A DNA stretch of 64,000 bases from Pseudonocardiales bacterium (lineage in GTDB: Bacteria > Actinomycetota > Actinomycetes > Mycobacteriales > Pseudonocardiaceae), in assembly GCA_019241525.1 (NCBI GenBank), contig JAFAWY010000040.1:1-64000 (forward strand), written 5' to 3'. This document shows, in pieces, positions 10,657 through 23,202 of the stretch. The notes beneath the pieces are model-generated. The model had not been told where the DNA came from and did no database searches. It saw only the letters and a program-made list of their open reading frames with translations. Each line of letters opens with the position of its first letter. The stretch's first letter is position 1. Position numbers and translations under genes: made by a program.

Positions 10657-11727
10657 CTAGATCGCTCGGACGTCGAGCGATCCGGACCTCCGCATCGCGG
10701 GCACTGTGACCGCATGCGCCACGTTTACCTGCCCATCCGGGCGGGCGTGCGGTTCGATCACCCGAGCTTCGGTCACGATGGCGGTGACCAGATCGGCCGG
10801 AGTCACGTCGAAGGCTGGATTGAGCGCGCCGGATTCGGCCGGCGCCATTCGCCAGCCGCCCACCAGCAGTACCTCGTCCGGATCCCGGTACTCGATGGGT
10901 ACCGCTGCGCCAGTAGGGGTGTCCAGATCGATCGTGGCGCTGGGGGCAGCGACCACGAACGGGATGCCGGCTCTGGCTGCAGCCAGGGCCAGCGGGTAGG
11001 TGCCCACCTTGTTCACCACGTCGTAGTTGGCGGCGATCCGGTCCGCTCCGACGATCACCGCGTCGATCTCCCCGCTGGCGATGAGCGACGGGCCCGCGCT
11101 GTCCACGACCACCTGATGGGGTACCCCCAACCCGGCGAGTTCCACCGCGGTGATCCGCGATCCTTGCAGCAATGGCCGGGTCTCCCCCACCATCACCATC
11201 TTGATCAGCGCATCGGCATGCAGGGCCCGCACCACACCGAGCGCGGTACCCCATTCCACGCATGCCATCGCGCCCGCGTTGCAGTGCGTGTGCAACACCA
11301 TCGGCCGGTCGCCGACGTAGCTGCGTAGCAGGGCGGCACCGAGCCGGGACAGCGTCGCACACGCCCGCACGTCGGCATCCACCACAGCCTGCGCAGCGGC
11401 CAGCACGGCTTCGGGACCCCGCGGCAGCACCGGCAGCACCTGCTGTACTGCCCAGCGCAGGTGTGCTGCGGTGGGCCGGGCTTCGGCTATCCGGCGGGCG
11501 TCGGTGCGAACGGCATCGGGGTCGTAACCCAGCTCCGCTGACCGCGCTGCGGCGAGCGCAACACCCAACGCGCCCATCGCACCCAGTGCCGGGGCGCCAC
11601 GCACCACCATCCGGCGGATCGCCTCGACCACATCACTGGCGGCGTGCAGGGCCACTCGCCGCTGCTGTGGCAAGGCAGTCTGGTCAACAACATCGATATG
11701 CCCGTCGATCCACTCGATGGTGCGCAT
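10657..11727 (-). CDS. mtnA: S-methyl-5-thioribose-1-phosphate isomerase
   Basis: MRTIEWIDGHIDVVDQTALPQQ...HTHCNAGAMACVEWGTALGV...GADRIAANYDVVNKVGTYPLA. Confidence 0.92.
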   Translation of the reverse strand: MRTIEWIDGHIDVVDQTALPQQRRVALHAASDVVEAIRRMVVRGAPALGAMGALGVALAAARSAELGYDPDAVRTDARRIAEARPTAAHLRWAVQQVLPVLPRGPEAVLAAAQAVVDADVRACATLSRLGAALLRSYVGDRPMVLHTHCNAGAMACVEWGTALGVVRALHADALIKMVMVGETRPLLQGSRITAVELAGLGVPHQVVVDSAGPSLIASGEIDAVIVGADRIAANYDVVNKVGTYPLALAAARAGIPFVVAAPSATIDLDTPTGAAVPIEYRDPDEVLLVGGWRMAPAESGALNPAFDVTPADLVTAIVTEARVIEPHARPDGQVNVAHAVTVPAMRRSGSLDVRAI

Positions 11728-11883
11728 GGGTACCTTGCTCCGTTGGTGAGCTCAGTGTGTGTGGACTCCGTGAGGGGCTTGATCTGGGGCGCCGCTGTGG
11801 GCCCCGTTTTAGCCTCCGGGCAACCTACGCGGCGGGAGTCACGTCGCGCACCGCTTAACGGATGATCCCGCTGCGGCCGGTGC

Positions 11884-13176
<1,293 letters not shown>

Positions 13177-13204
13177 ATGCCAACGGTAGCTCGGGACATG
13201 GCGG

Positions 13205-13882
13205 TCAGGGTGCGAGACGCTCAACACGCCACTGACCGTCATCGGTGCGCCGGTAACGAAGCCGGTCATGCATGCGGTCCGGCCGGCCCTGCCAGAACTC
13301 GGCGCTCACCGGCTGGATCCGCACCCCGCCCCAGTGCGGCGGTAACGGCACCTGCTCGGCACCGGCGAAGCGGGCCGCGGCATCGCGCAGCGCAGTATCC
13401 AGGGCGTGGCGGTCGGGCACCACAGTGGACTGCGCCGAGGCCCAAGCACCCAGCTGGGCCCCGCGCGGCCGGGTTTGCCAGTAAGACATGGTGTCCTGGC
13501 GGCTGACCACCTCGATCGGTCCGCGCAGGTGGACCTGGCGGTGCATCGCAATCCACGGGAAGGTGAGCGCGGCGAACCCGGTGGCGTCGAGGTCGCGCAT
13601 CTTGGCGGAGGTGAGATTCGTGTAGAACACGACGCCCCGGGAATCGAGGCCCTTGGCGAGTACCGTCCGGGTACTGGGCAACCCGTTGTCATCGGTGGTC
13701 GCCAGCACCATCGCGTTGGGTTCGGGTACACCGGCCGCCACAGCGTTGTCGAGCCAACGCGCAAGCTGCTCGTACCAGGTGCCGGCCAGATCAGCCTCGT
13801 CCAGCGCGCCACTGGTGTAAATAACGCGCATCCGCGCCAGGTCAATGGTCTGCTGTCGTTGTTGCAAGGGCTCATCCGGCAC
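13205..13882 (-). CDS. pdxH: Pyridoxamine 5'-phosphate oxidase
   Basis: MVLATTDDNGLPSTRTVLAKGLDSRGVVFYTN...AALTFPW...VHLRGPIEVVSR...RRTDDGQWRVERLAP. Confidence 0.93.
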   Translation of the reverse strand: MPDEPLQQRQQTIDLARMRVIYTSGALDEADLAGTWYEQLARWLDNAVAAGVPEPNAMVLATTDDNGLPSTRTVLAKGLDSRGVVFYTNLTSAKMRDLDATGFAALTFPWIAMHRQVHLRGPIEVVSRQDTMSYWQTRPRGAQLGAWASAQSTVVPDRHALDTALRDAAARFAGAEQVPLPPHWGGVRIQPVSAEFWQGRPDRMHDRLRYRRTDDGQWRVERLAP

Positions 13883-14125
13883 CGGCGCACGCTCCGAAAA
13901 TTGGGATGGTCATTGATGGCGGGCCGCCTCTTTTCCGGACGGTGGACCCATCGTGTCCCAAACCGGCGCGTCTTATCGCCCGGGCATTGCCTCCCGGCAG
14001 CATCGGGTGCACTGTTAGCCCACTCGCGCGGCGCCGCACTATGGTGTGCGCCCATGCCCGCTGCCCGGTCAGCGACCCGCGCGTCCGTGCCTGGTTCAGG
14101 CTGCTCATCGTGTGAGGAGGACGGC

Positions 14126-15253
14126 ATGACCATGTTGCAGGAGCGAACGGAGGGCAGCTTCCATCCCGGTTTGGAAGGCGTGGTCGCCTTCCAGACCGAG
14201 ATTGCCGAGCCCGATCGGGACGGCGGCGCGTTGCGCTACCGGGGGGTGAACATCGAGGACCTCGCGGGTTATGTGACCTTCGGTGACGTCTGGGCACTGC
14301 TGACCGATGGACGCTTCGGACATGGCTTACCGCCCGCAGAACCATTCCCGCTGCCGGTGCACAGCGGCGACGTTCGGGTTGACGTGCAAGCCGCCCTCGC
14401 CATGCTTGCGCCGATCTGGGGCTACCGCCCGCTGCTGGACAGCTCCGACGCGCAGACCCGCGCCGAGCTTGCCCGGGCCTCGGTGATGGCGCTGTCCTAT
14501 GTCGCCCAGTCTGCCCGGGGAATTCACCAGCCGGCCGTGCCGCAGAACCGGATCGATCAGTGTTCCACCATCACCGAGCGCTTCATGACGCGCTGGCGCG
14601 GTGACCCGGATCCGGCGCACGTCAAGGCCGTGGACGCCTACTGGGTGTCGGTCGCCGAGCATGGGCTTAATGCGTCGACTCTGACTGCCCGGGTGATCGC
14701 CTCGACCGGGGCCGACGTCGCCGCCTGCCTGTCCGGAGCAATCGGCGCGATGTCCGGTCCGTTACACGGTGGCGCGCCAGCGCGGGTGCTCCCGATGGTC
14801 GAAGAAGTGGAGCGCACCGGCGATCCTGCTGTGGTGGTCCGCTGCGTGCTGGATCGGGGTGAGCGCCTGATGGGCTTCGGTCACCGGGTGTACCGGGCGG
14901 AGGATCCGCGAGCCCGGGTACTGCGCCGGTTCTGCCGGGAGCTCGGTGCACCGCGCTATGAAGCGGCGGTAGCACTGGAGCAGGCGGCGCTGGCCGCTCT
15001 TGCCGACCGGCGACCCGACCGGGCCATCCAGACCAATGTCGAATTCTGGGCCGCGGTGATCCTCGACTTCGCTGAGGTCCCCCCACACATGATGGCGGCA
15101 ATGTTCACCTGCGCGCGGACCGCCGGCTGGTGCGCGCACATCATGGAACAGAAACGCACTGGTCGCCTGGTGCGGCCCACGGCCGAATACGTCGGGTCCC
15201 TACCACGCCCCCGGCAATCGGTCCCAGGATGGTCGGAGATCGGACGTCCTTGA
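14126..15253 (+). CDS. citA: Second citrate synthase / citrate synthase 2
   Basis: ALRYRGVNIEDLAGYVTFGDVWALL, SGPLHGGAPARVLPM, MGFGHRVYRAEDPRARVL; ATG with GAGGAGG upstream. Confidence 0.9.
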   Translation: MTMLQERTEGSFHPGLEGVVAFQTEIAEPDRDGGALRYRGVNIEDLAGYVTFGDVWALLTDGRFGHGLPPAEPFPLPVHSGDVRVDVQAALAMLAPIWGYRPLLDSSDAQTRAELARASVMALSYVAQSARGIHQPAVPQNRIDQCSTITERFMTRWRGDPDPAHVKAVDAYWVSVAEHGLNASTLTARVIASTGADVAACLSGAIGAMSGPLHGGAPARVLPMVEEVERTGDPAVVVRCVLDRGERLMGFGHRVYRAEDPRARVLRRFCRELGAPRYEAAVALEQAALAALADRRPDRAIQTNVEFWAAVILDFAEVPPHMMAAMFTCARTAGWCAHIMEQKRTGRLVRPTAEYVGSLPRPRQSVPGWSEIGRP

Positions 15254-15281
15254 CGCCGTCACGCCTGCTTCACGCCGTCGC

Positions 15282-16043
15282 TCAGGAACGCAATGCGTAG
15301 CGGGCGAACAGCTGACCCTGGGATTCGAGCAACCACCTCAGCTCGAGGGCAATCGGGTGTGGCAGTGGTGCGCGGTTGACGATCGACAGCGACCCGATGC
15401 TGCCGGCCAGGGCCGGAGCGATGGACAGGAACAGCTCATCGATCAGGCCGGCCGGCAGCAGCGAGGCATTGAGGTTTGGGCCGCCCTCACAGAGCACCGA
15501 GCGCACCCCGTACTCAATCCGCAACCGGGTGAGCATCGCAGCCAGATCTACTTCTTCATCTGGCCGCGCGCGCAAGTAGCTGACCTGAGCTGCGCACTCC
15601 GGCAACTCAGCATCGCTGGCGGTGATCACTATCACGCGGGACTGCTGATCAGCCAGTAGCGGCAGGTCCGGGGTGAGCTGCAGCCGGTGGCTGGCGACGA
15701 TGGCCAGTGGATCTGCTGCCAGGCCCCGGGCAACGCGCCGCGCGCGGCGCTGCGGATCGCGGACCAGACGCCCGTACCGCTCAGTGCGCACCGTCCCAGC
15801 GCCTACGAGCACCGCATCGACGTGTGTCCGCAACTCGTGAAACAGCTGCCGGTCAGCAGCGTTGCTGATCGGCGCGGTGCGGTCGCCCACCGCAGCCGCC
15901 CCGTCCGCGGTGGCCACCATGTTGACCACCACGTACGGGCGGTACGGGGGAGCCAGATCGGCCAGTGCCAGGCCGTCCAAGACTTGTTCGGCGGTAACGG
16001 TGCCGGGCTCGGGCAGCAGCTGCCGCAGCGTGACCGCGGTCAT
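15282..16043 (-). CDS. RibD C-terminal domain (pyrimidine reductase-like) protein
   Basis: RPYVVVNMVATADGAAAVGDRTAPISNAADRQLFHELRTHVDAVLVGAGTVRTERYG...VLCEGGPNLNASLL. Confidence 0.88.
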   Translation of the reverse strand: MTAVTLRQLLPEPGTVTAEQVLDGLALADLAPPYRPYVVVNMVATADGAAAVGDRTAPISNAADRQLFHELRTHVDAVLVGAGTVRTERYGRLVRDPQRRARRVARGLAADPLAIVASHRLQLTPDLPLLADQQSRVIVITASDAELPECAAQVSYLRARPDEEVDLAAMLTRLRIEYGVRSVLCEGGPNLNASLLPAGLIDELFLSIAPALAGSIGSLSIVNRAPLPHPIALELRWLLESQGQLFARYALRS

Positions 16044-16555
16044 GCCGGATGTCCCGGTTCCAGGTCCTTGGCCTGCCGGAACGGGTAATACGGGGGGCCG
16101 CCAGCTCGCTGGGCCGCGACCGGCTCGAGGAGGAAACCGACGTGATCGCCGAGATCCAACCGGTCAAGTACCCGCCCGACGAACCAGTTCGGGCACTCCT
16201 GCAGGATCGGCACCCCGGCTGGCCCGGGCTGCCATGCACAACGGGAGAACTTGTCGACGACGTCACCGGTGCAGCCGCCGAACAGCTCAACCAGCGCCTC
16301 GGCCTGCCGCGGCACGAAGTGCACCGCCAACTCCGGCGCGCTCATCGCGACCCGGTAGGTCTGGTTCTCGCGGGACAGGCACACCAGGAAGCGCAACGGG
16401 TGCATGCTGGTCTGGCAGCTGAACCCGACCAGGCAGCCAGCCAGCTGCTCGCCAGCTGCAACGGTGACGATGAACATCGAGTACTCAAGCTCGCCGACAA
16501 GCGCCTCAAACGTGCCGCTGACGTCCACAGCGATCAACCTACCGGGGCCGGTCAT
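16040..16555 (-). CDS. Flavin reductase-domain protein
   Basis: YSMFIVTVAAGEQLAGCLVGFSCQTSMHPLRFLVCLSRENQTYRVAM; start set at MTGPGRL; 4-nt overlap with the RibD-like gene. Confidence 0.82.
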   Translation of the reverse strand: MTGPGRLIAVDVSGTFEALVGELEYSMFIVTVAAGEQLAGCLVGFSCQTSMHPLRFLVCLSRENQTYRVAMSAPELAVHFVPRQAEALVELFGGCTGDVVDKFSRCAWQPGPAGVPILQECPNWFVGRVLDRLDLGDHVGFLLEPVAAQRAGGPPYYPFRQAKDLEPGHPA

Positions 16556-16592
16556 GCGACGCGCGGCATGTGAGGATGGGTAGGGTGAAAAA

Positions 16593-18579
<1,987 letters not shown>

Positions 18580-18661
18580 GACCGGACGCACGGCGGCGCG
18601 CCTCCCCCGGCATGGCTACGTACCGGCCTACGGTGGCAGGCACCAGATGTGGAGGTCTCGG

Positions 18662-19456
18662 ATGCGCGCGCTGCGGGTGGTCGGTCTGGGCACCGACGAC
18701 CGCACGATCATCGTCGAGACCGTGGCGCAGCAGCCGAGCGCGCGCCGAGATCGGTTCACCCTCGCCGTGGATGACAACCTGCACGCCGCACTGAAAGGTG
18801 ATCTCCCGCGGCTGGACCAGACCGAGGCCGAGCCAGAAAACCAACTGCGACCTCGTGAGATCCAGGCCCGGATCAGAGCCGGAGCGTCCGTCGAGCAGCT
18901 GGCCACGGACACGGGGATGCCGTGCGAACGCATCGAACGGTTCGCCTACCCGGTATTGCTGGAGCGTTCGCGAATAGCGCAGCTGGCGCAACGTGCGCAT
19001 CCGGTACGGGCCGACGGGCCAGACCTGCGCACTCTCGAGGTAACCGTCACCGAAACGTTTCGCCGCCGGGGCCAGGATCTCGGTGCGGTCAGTTGGGATG
19101 CCTGGCGCGGAGAAGACGGCAAGTGGGTGATCCAGCTGCGCTGGCGAGCGGGTCGGTCGGAAAACCGCGCGCATTGGACTTTGCACCCAGGCGCCCACGG
19201 CGGCACCGTCACCGCGATGGATGACCACGCCACCGATCTGATCGATCCGCAACCCGTCGTGCCGCTGCGCACCGTGCCGCCGGCAGCGCCGCAGCGTCCT
19301 GCGGACGTGGCGGTGCCCGATGACGGCCCGGCGTATCGCGCATCCGAGCAGCACGATCAAGCGGGGCAACGGCCACCCAAGCGCGGCCGCAAGGACCGTG
19401 CGATCGTCCCCTCCTGGGAAGACGTGCTCCTCGGCGTCCGCTCGCCCCACGCCTGA
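18662..19456 (+). CDS. sepH: Septation protein SepH (DUF3071)
   Basis: MRALRVVGLGTDDRTIIVE...LRPREIQARIRAGASVEQLATDTGMPCERIERFAYPVLLER; located next to serC. Confidence 0.88.
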   Translation: MRALRVVGLGTDDRTIIVETVAQQPSARRDRFTLAVDDNLHAALKGDLPRLDQTEAEPENQLRPREIQARIRAGASVEQLATDTGMPCERIERFAYPVLLERSRIAQLAQRAHPVRADGPDLRTLEVTVTETFRRRGQDLGAVSWDAWRGEDGKWVIQLRWRAGRSENRAHWTLHPGAHGGTVTAMDDHATDLIDPQPVVPLRTVPPAAPQRPADVAVPDDGPAYRASEQHDQAGQRPPKRGRKDRAIVPSWEDVLLGVRSPHA

Positions 19457-19475
19457 TTTCCCACCCGCTTTCCCC

Positions 19476-19534
19476 CAGTCTGGATGCAGGCTGCTGTTTT
19501 TGGCGCCGCACAACAGCAGTCTGCATCCAGACTG
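19476..19534. repeat. Palindromic interspersed element, copy A
   Basis: CAGTCTGGATGCAGGCTGCTGTT ... AACAGCAGTCTGCATCCAGACTG, 23-nt arms with one mismatch. Confidence 0.8.
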
Positions 19535-19547
19535 CGGAAAGAAGGGG

Positions 19548-19829
19548 TTAGTGACCCAGGAGGGAGAGGAGGAGGGTGAACCAGGTCAAGACGATGCCCG
19601 CGGCGACTCCGTAGGCTATCCAGCGCCACACAGGGGTTGCTCGGGCCAGCCAGATCGAGGGAGTCAGTCCCGCGGCGACGAGCAGGTTCGCCAGCGCGAC
19701 GATTCCATGCCCATTGGGCTCCAGGCCCTGTGATAAGCGCAGCAGCGCGATCCCGACAATGACTGCCACGGCCCCGCTGACGGCAAGGCCGGTTGACCAC
19801 GGCGTCGGCTCACCCGTCGGCATAGGCAC
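19548..19829 (-). CDS. DUF2537-like small membrane protein
   Basis: Three predicted TM segments; position between sepH and the SpoU methyltransferase matches the conserved neighbourhood. Confidence 0.7.
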   Translation of the reverse strand: MPMPTGEPTPWSTGLAVSGAVAVIVGIALLRLSQGLEPNGHGIVALANLLVAAGLTPSIWLARATPVWRWIAYGVAAGIVLTWFTLLLSLLGH

Positions 19830-19840
19830 GGTGACGCACC

Positions 19841-20638
19841 TTAGACGCGCCGTGCACCAGCGAAGGCGATCGCTGCGGCGGTGGCCACATTGAGCGAATC
19901 CACTCCGGGCGCCATGGGGATACGCACGGCCAGATCCGCTGCGTCCAACGCGGCGCTGGACAGCCCCGCCCCCTCAGCACCCAGCAGCCACGCCACCCGG
20001 CCGGTGACCACGCCCGCCTGCAACAACGGCACCGCATCCGAGGCGGGAGTCAACGCTACGACCCGGAAATCGGCTGCCCGTAGTGCCTCCAGATCTTCTG
20101 GCCAACGGCGCAATGGGGCGAACGGCACCCGCAGCACGTGACCCATGGACACCCGCACGCTGCGCCGGTACAGCGGGTCGGCGCAGCCCGGGCCAAGCAG
20201 TACTGTCTCCACCCCAAGAGCGGCTGCATTGCGGAACAGGCCGCCGAGGTTTTCGTGGTCGTTGATGCCTTCCAGCACTGCGACATGCTGCGAGCGGGCA
20301 ATCAACTGGTGCACTGGTGGCACCGGCGCCCGGTCTGCGGTTGCGAGTACCCCGCGGTTGAGGTGGAAACCGATGACCTGAGCCATCAGCTCAGCCGACC
20401 CGATGTAGCACGGCGCCCCGGCAACATCCGCGGCGAGCTGGGCAACCTTCGCCGGCACACCGAACACGGCCCGTGGCGGGTACGGCGAATCCAGCAGCCG
20501 GCGGACCACGGTGACCCCTTCGGCGATCACCAGTCCCCGACCGCCGGGGCGATCCGGGCGCCGATCGGCGAGTGTGAGATCGCGGAAGTCGTCCAGCCGG
20601 GGATCGTTCGCGTCGCGCACCTCCACGATCTCGCCCAC
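19841..20638 (-). CDS. TrmH/SpoU-family RNA 2'-O-methyltransferase
   Basis: LEGINDHENLGGLFRNAAALGVETVLLGPGCADPLYRRSVRVSMGHVLRVP ... LLGAEGAGLSSAALDAADLAVRIPMAPGVDSLNVATAAAIA. Confidence 0.93.
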   Translation of the reverse strand: MGEIVEVRDANDPRLDDFRDLTLADRRPDRPGGRGLVIAEGVTVVRRLLDSPYPPRAVFGVPAKVAQLAADVAGAPCYIGSAELMAQVIGFHLNRGVLATADRAPVPPVHQLIARSQHVAVLEGINDHENLGGLFRNAAALGVETVLLGPGCADPLYRRSVRVSMGHVLRVPFAPLRRWPEDLEALRAADFRVVALTPASDAVPLLQAGVVTGRVAWLLGAEGAGLSSAALDAADLAVRIPMAPGVDSLNVATAAAIAFAGARRV

Positions 20639-20738
20639 ACTGTCAGTTTGGCAGGGCCCGACCCACCAGTTCGGCGGCTGGTCACGGCTTGCGGCGCTGT
20701 GTCACGGTGAGTCCGCGCCGGGGGGAAGCGGAGGTTCC

Positions 20739-22265
20739 ATGGGCGAGGGCGCGATCAACGCGGTCTATACCAAGCAGGACCTACAGCGCTACCGGAACAA
20801 GACCCAGCGGTGTCTGGACGCGCTGTCGCGCCTGCTCGCCGGAAATAGCTTCGCCAAGGGCCCCGAACGCATGGGGCTGGAACTCGAGCTGAACCTGGTC
20901 GATGACAACCTCGATCCGGCGATGGCCAACCAAGAGGTGCTCAAGTACATCGATGACCCGGCTTTCCAGACCGAGCTCGGCCAGCACAATATCGAGATCA
21001 ACGTCCCTCCGCGGCCGTTGGCCGCCGACGAGGCTCGGGGACTTGAGCAGGAGTTGCGGGTCGGCTTGAACACGGCCAACGATGCAGCCCACGCGGCCGG
21101 GGTAGGTCTGGTGATGATCGGCATCCTACCCACGCTACGGCCGGACCACTTCGACCAGCGATGGATGTCCCCCAAGTCCCGTTACGCGATCCTCAACCGG
21201 CAGATCCTGGTCACCCGATCCGAGGATCTGGAGCTTGACATGGAGGGTGTGCCACTAGGTACAGGTGCACCGGAATACTTACGGTGCGCCGCTGACTCGA
21301 TCCTGCCAGAATCCGGGTGTACTTCGGCGCAGCTGCATCTGCAGGTAGGCCCTGATCAGTTCGCCGCGCATTGGAACGCCGCACAAGCATTGGCCGGGGT
21401 CCAACTGGCAGTAGCCGCAAACTCACCATTCCTGCTCGGGCATGCGCTGTGGCATGAGACCCGGATCCCCTTGTTCGAGCAGGCCACCGATACTCGCTCA
21501 CCCGAGCTGCGTAACCAGGGTGTGCGCCCGAGGGTGTGGTTCGGCGAGCGGTGGATCACCTCGATCTTTGACCTGTTCGAGGAAAACGTGCGCTATTTCG
21601 CGCCGTTGCTTCCGGAGATCCAGGACGAAGATCCGCTGGCGGTGCTCGCGGCGGGCGGCACACCGTCGCTGTCGGAACTACGGCTACACAACAGCACGAT
21701 CTGGCGCTGGAACCGGCCGGTTTATGACGTGATGGACGGGGTGCCGCATCTACGCATCGAGAACCGGGTCCTGCCCGCCGGCCCGACCGTGATCGACGTC
21801 TTGGCGAATGCGGCGTTTTTCTTCGGCGCCATGCGCGGGCTGGTCGAGGCGCAGCCACCGGTATGGAGCGAGATGTCTTTCCAGACCGCGCAGGAGAACT
21901 TATACGCGGCAGCGCGGCTAGGCATGGATGCGCGACTTCACTGGCCCGGCATGGGATCGGTGCGGCCCGATGAGCTGGTGTTACGCAAGCTGCTGTCGGT
22001 AGCCCATGACGGGCTGCGCAGCTGCGGGATGTCCGATGCTGCCCGCGAACGTTACCTGTCGGTGATCGAGCAACGCTGTGTGGCGCGGCGTAACGGGGCG
22101 AGCTGGCAACGTGCCACCGTGCAGGCATTGACCGAGCAGGGCGTGGACCGGCCCGCCGCGCTAACGAGTATGCTTCGCCGTTACATAGAGTACATGCACT
22201 GCAACCTGCCGGTACACGCGTGGCCCTTAGCTGACGGGCCCGGCGAAAGGCAACGTCGGGCCTGA
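20739..22265 (+). CDS. Glutamate-cysteine ligase-like (GCS2/carboxylate-amine ligase) protein
   Basis: FAKGPERMGLELELNLVDDNLDPAMANQEVLK...QTELGQHNIEINVPPRPL...SAQLHLQV. Confidence 0.8.
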   Translation: MGEGAINAVYTKQDLQRYRNKTQRCLDALSRLLAGNSFAKGPERMGLELELNLVDDNLDPAMANQEVLKYIDDPAFQTELGQHNIEINVPPRPLAADEARGLEQELRVGLNTANDAAHAAGVGLVMIGILPTLRPDHFDQRWMSPKSRYAILNRQILVTRSEDLELDMEGVPLGTGAPEYLRCAADSILPESGCTSAQLHLQVGPDQFAAHWNAAQALAGVQLAVAANSPFLLGHALWHETRIPLFEQATDTRSPELRNQGVRPRVWFGERWITSIFDLFEENVRYFAPLLPEIQDEDPLAVLAAGGTPSLSELRLHNSTIWRWNRPVYDVMDGVPHLRIENRVLPAGPTVIDVLANAAFFFGAMRGLVEAQPPVWSEMSFQTAQENLYAAARLGMDARLHWPGMGSVRPDELVLRKLLSVAHDGLRSCGMSDAARERYLSVIEQRCVARRNGASWQRATVQALTEQGVDRPAALTSMLRRYIEYMHCNLPVHAWPLADGPGERQRRA

Positions 22266-22291
22266 CCGAGAGCCCGGAGTCAGGCCCGACG
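22254..22291 (+). terminator. Rho-independent-like hairpin overlapping the stop of the GCS2-like gene
   Basis: CGTCGGGCCTGAC-12 nt-GTCAGGCCCGACG perfect 13-bp stem followed by TATTTACC. Confidence 0.75.
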
Positions 22292-22335
22292 TATTTACCA
22301 TGTTGCCAGGACTCCCACCACGAAGCCGGCTCTAC

Positions 22336-22354
22336 TTAAGCTAGCCTAACCTTA
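22336..22354. promoter_or_regulatory. DtxR/IdeR iron-box-like site
   Basis: TTAAGCTAGCCTAACCTTA, close to the consensus TTAGGTTAGCCTAACCTAA (about 16/19). Confidence 0.5.
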
Positions 22355-22473
22355 ATTTCGGGTCAAGCAGGTTCGCTCTTCCTCCCCCGTCCGTGGAGCC
22401 CTGGCGCAGGCTGGATGCAGACCGCTCTTCGCGGTCGCTGCCGATCGCGTCCGGCTTCGGCGCGGCGTCGTCG

Positions 22474-22890
22474 TCAGTGACCCGCGATCCGGTCGATGAT
22501 CTGCACCGCACGGCTCAGCACGTTTCGCTCGTCGGCGGTGAGTTGGGCCAGCTGGGCGTCCAGCCAACGTTCCCTGGCGCTGACCTCTGCGTCCACATAG
22601 CCCCGGCCAGCCTCGGTCAACGTCACCACGGTCTGCCGCCCATCGCTGGGATGCGGGCTGCGCTCGACGAAGCCCTGCTCGGCCAGCGCGGCAACAACTC
22701 GGGTCATCGACGGTGGTTGCACATGCTCGCAGGCGGCTAGTTCGCCCGGGGTCATCGGACCGTGCCGGTGCAGTGAGGCCATCGCGGACAGCTGGGTCAG
22801 GGTAACGGCGGCTTCCGCGCCGTGCTGGCCCCGTAGCCGCCGATTGAGCCGAACCACGGCGAGCCGCAGCCGGCTGGCCAGGGCGTCCAT
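22474..22890 (-). CDS. MarR-family transcriptional regulator
   Basis: LTQLSAMASLHRHGPMTPGELAACEHVQPPSMTRVVAALAEQGFVERSPHPSDGRQTVVTLTEAGR. Confidence 0.93.
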   Translation of the reverse strand: MDALASRLRLAVVRLNRRLRGQHGAEAAVTLTQLSAMASLHRHGPMTPGELAACEHVQPPSMTRVVAALAEQGFVERSPHPSDGRQTVVTLTEAGRGYVDAEVSARERWLDAQLAQLTADERNVLSRAVQIIDRIAGH

Positions 22891-22977
22891 GCGGTGAGCT
22901 TAGCTGGCAAGGTGGCTGGTGAGTGAGCACCCAGCGTCACACCACCCGCCCCCCGCCCCGCGCGGTAGCGTACCCTG

Positions 22978-23202
22978 GTGCTTCCCTGCGGCCTCGCTGA
23001 TCCGCGGCCAGCGGTAGGCATCGGCACCGTCGCCTGGTTCGTGGCAGCAGGGATATTGCTGTTTTCCGGTGGTCCAGCGGAATGGATGTGGGCCTGCCTG
23101 GCGGGCGGCTTCCTCGGCATCATCGGGTTAGGGATGATCTACTGGCAGCGCCGGGCAGCCCAGCGGGGCTCCCGGAGTGCCCAGCAGGGGCTGCTGTGGT
23201 GA
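22978..23202 (+). CDS. DUF2530-like small membrane protein
   Basis: DPRPAVGIGTVAWFVAAGILLFSGGPAEWMWACLAGGFLGIIGLGMIYWQRRAAQRG. Confidence 0.72.
   Translation: MLPCGLADPRPAVGIGTVAWFVAAGILLFSGGPAEWMWACLAGGFLGIIGLGMIYWQRRAAQRGSRSAQQGLLW

Noticed and set aside
13406-14125. N-terminal extension of the second citrate synthase ORF (615 aa)
   Set aside because: Antisense to pdxH; the citrate synthase begins at ATG 14126 with a clear GAGGAGG.
20511-20738. N-terminal extension of the GCS2-like ORF
   Set aside because: Overlaps the start of the SpoU methyltransferase on the other strand; ATG 20739 with upstream AGCGGAGG fits better.
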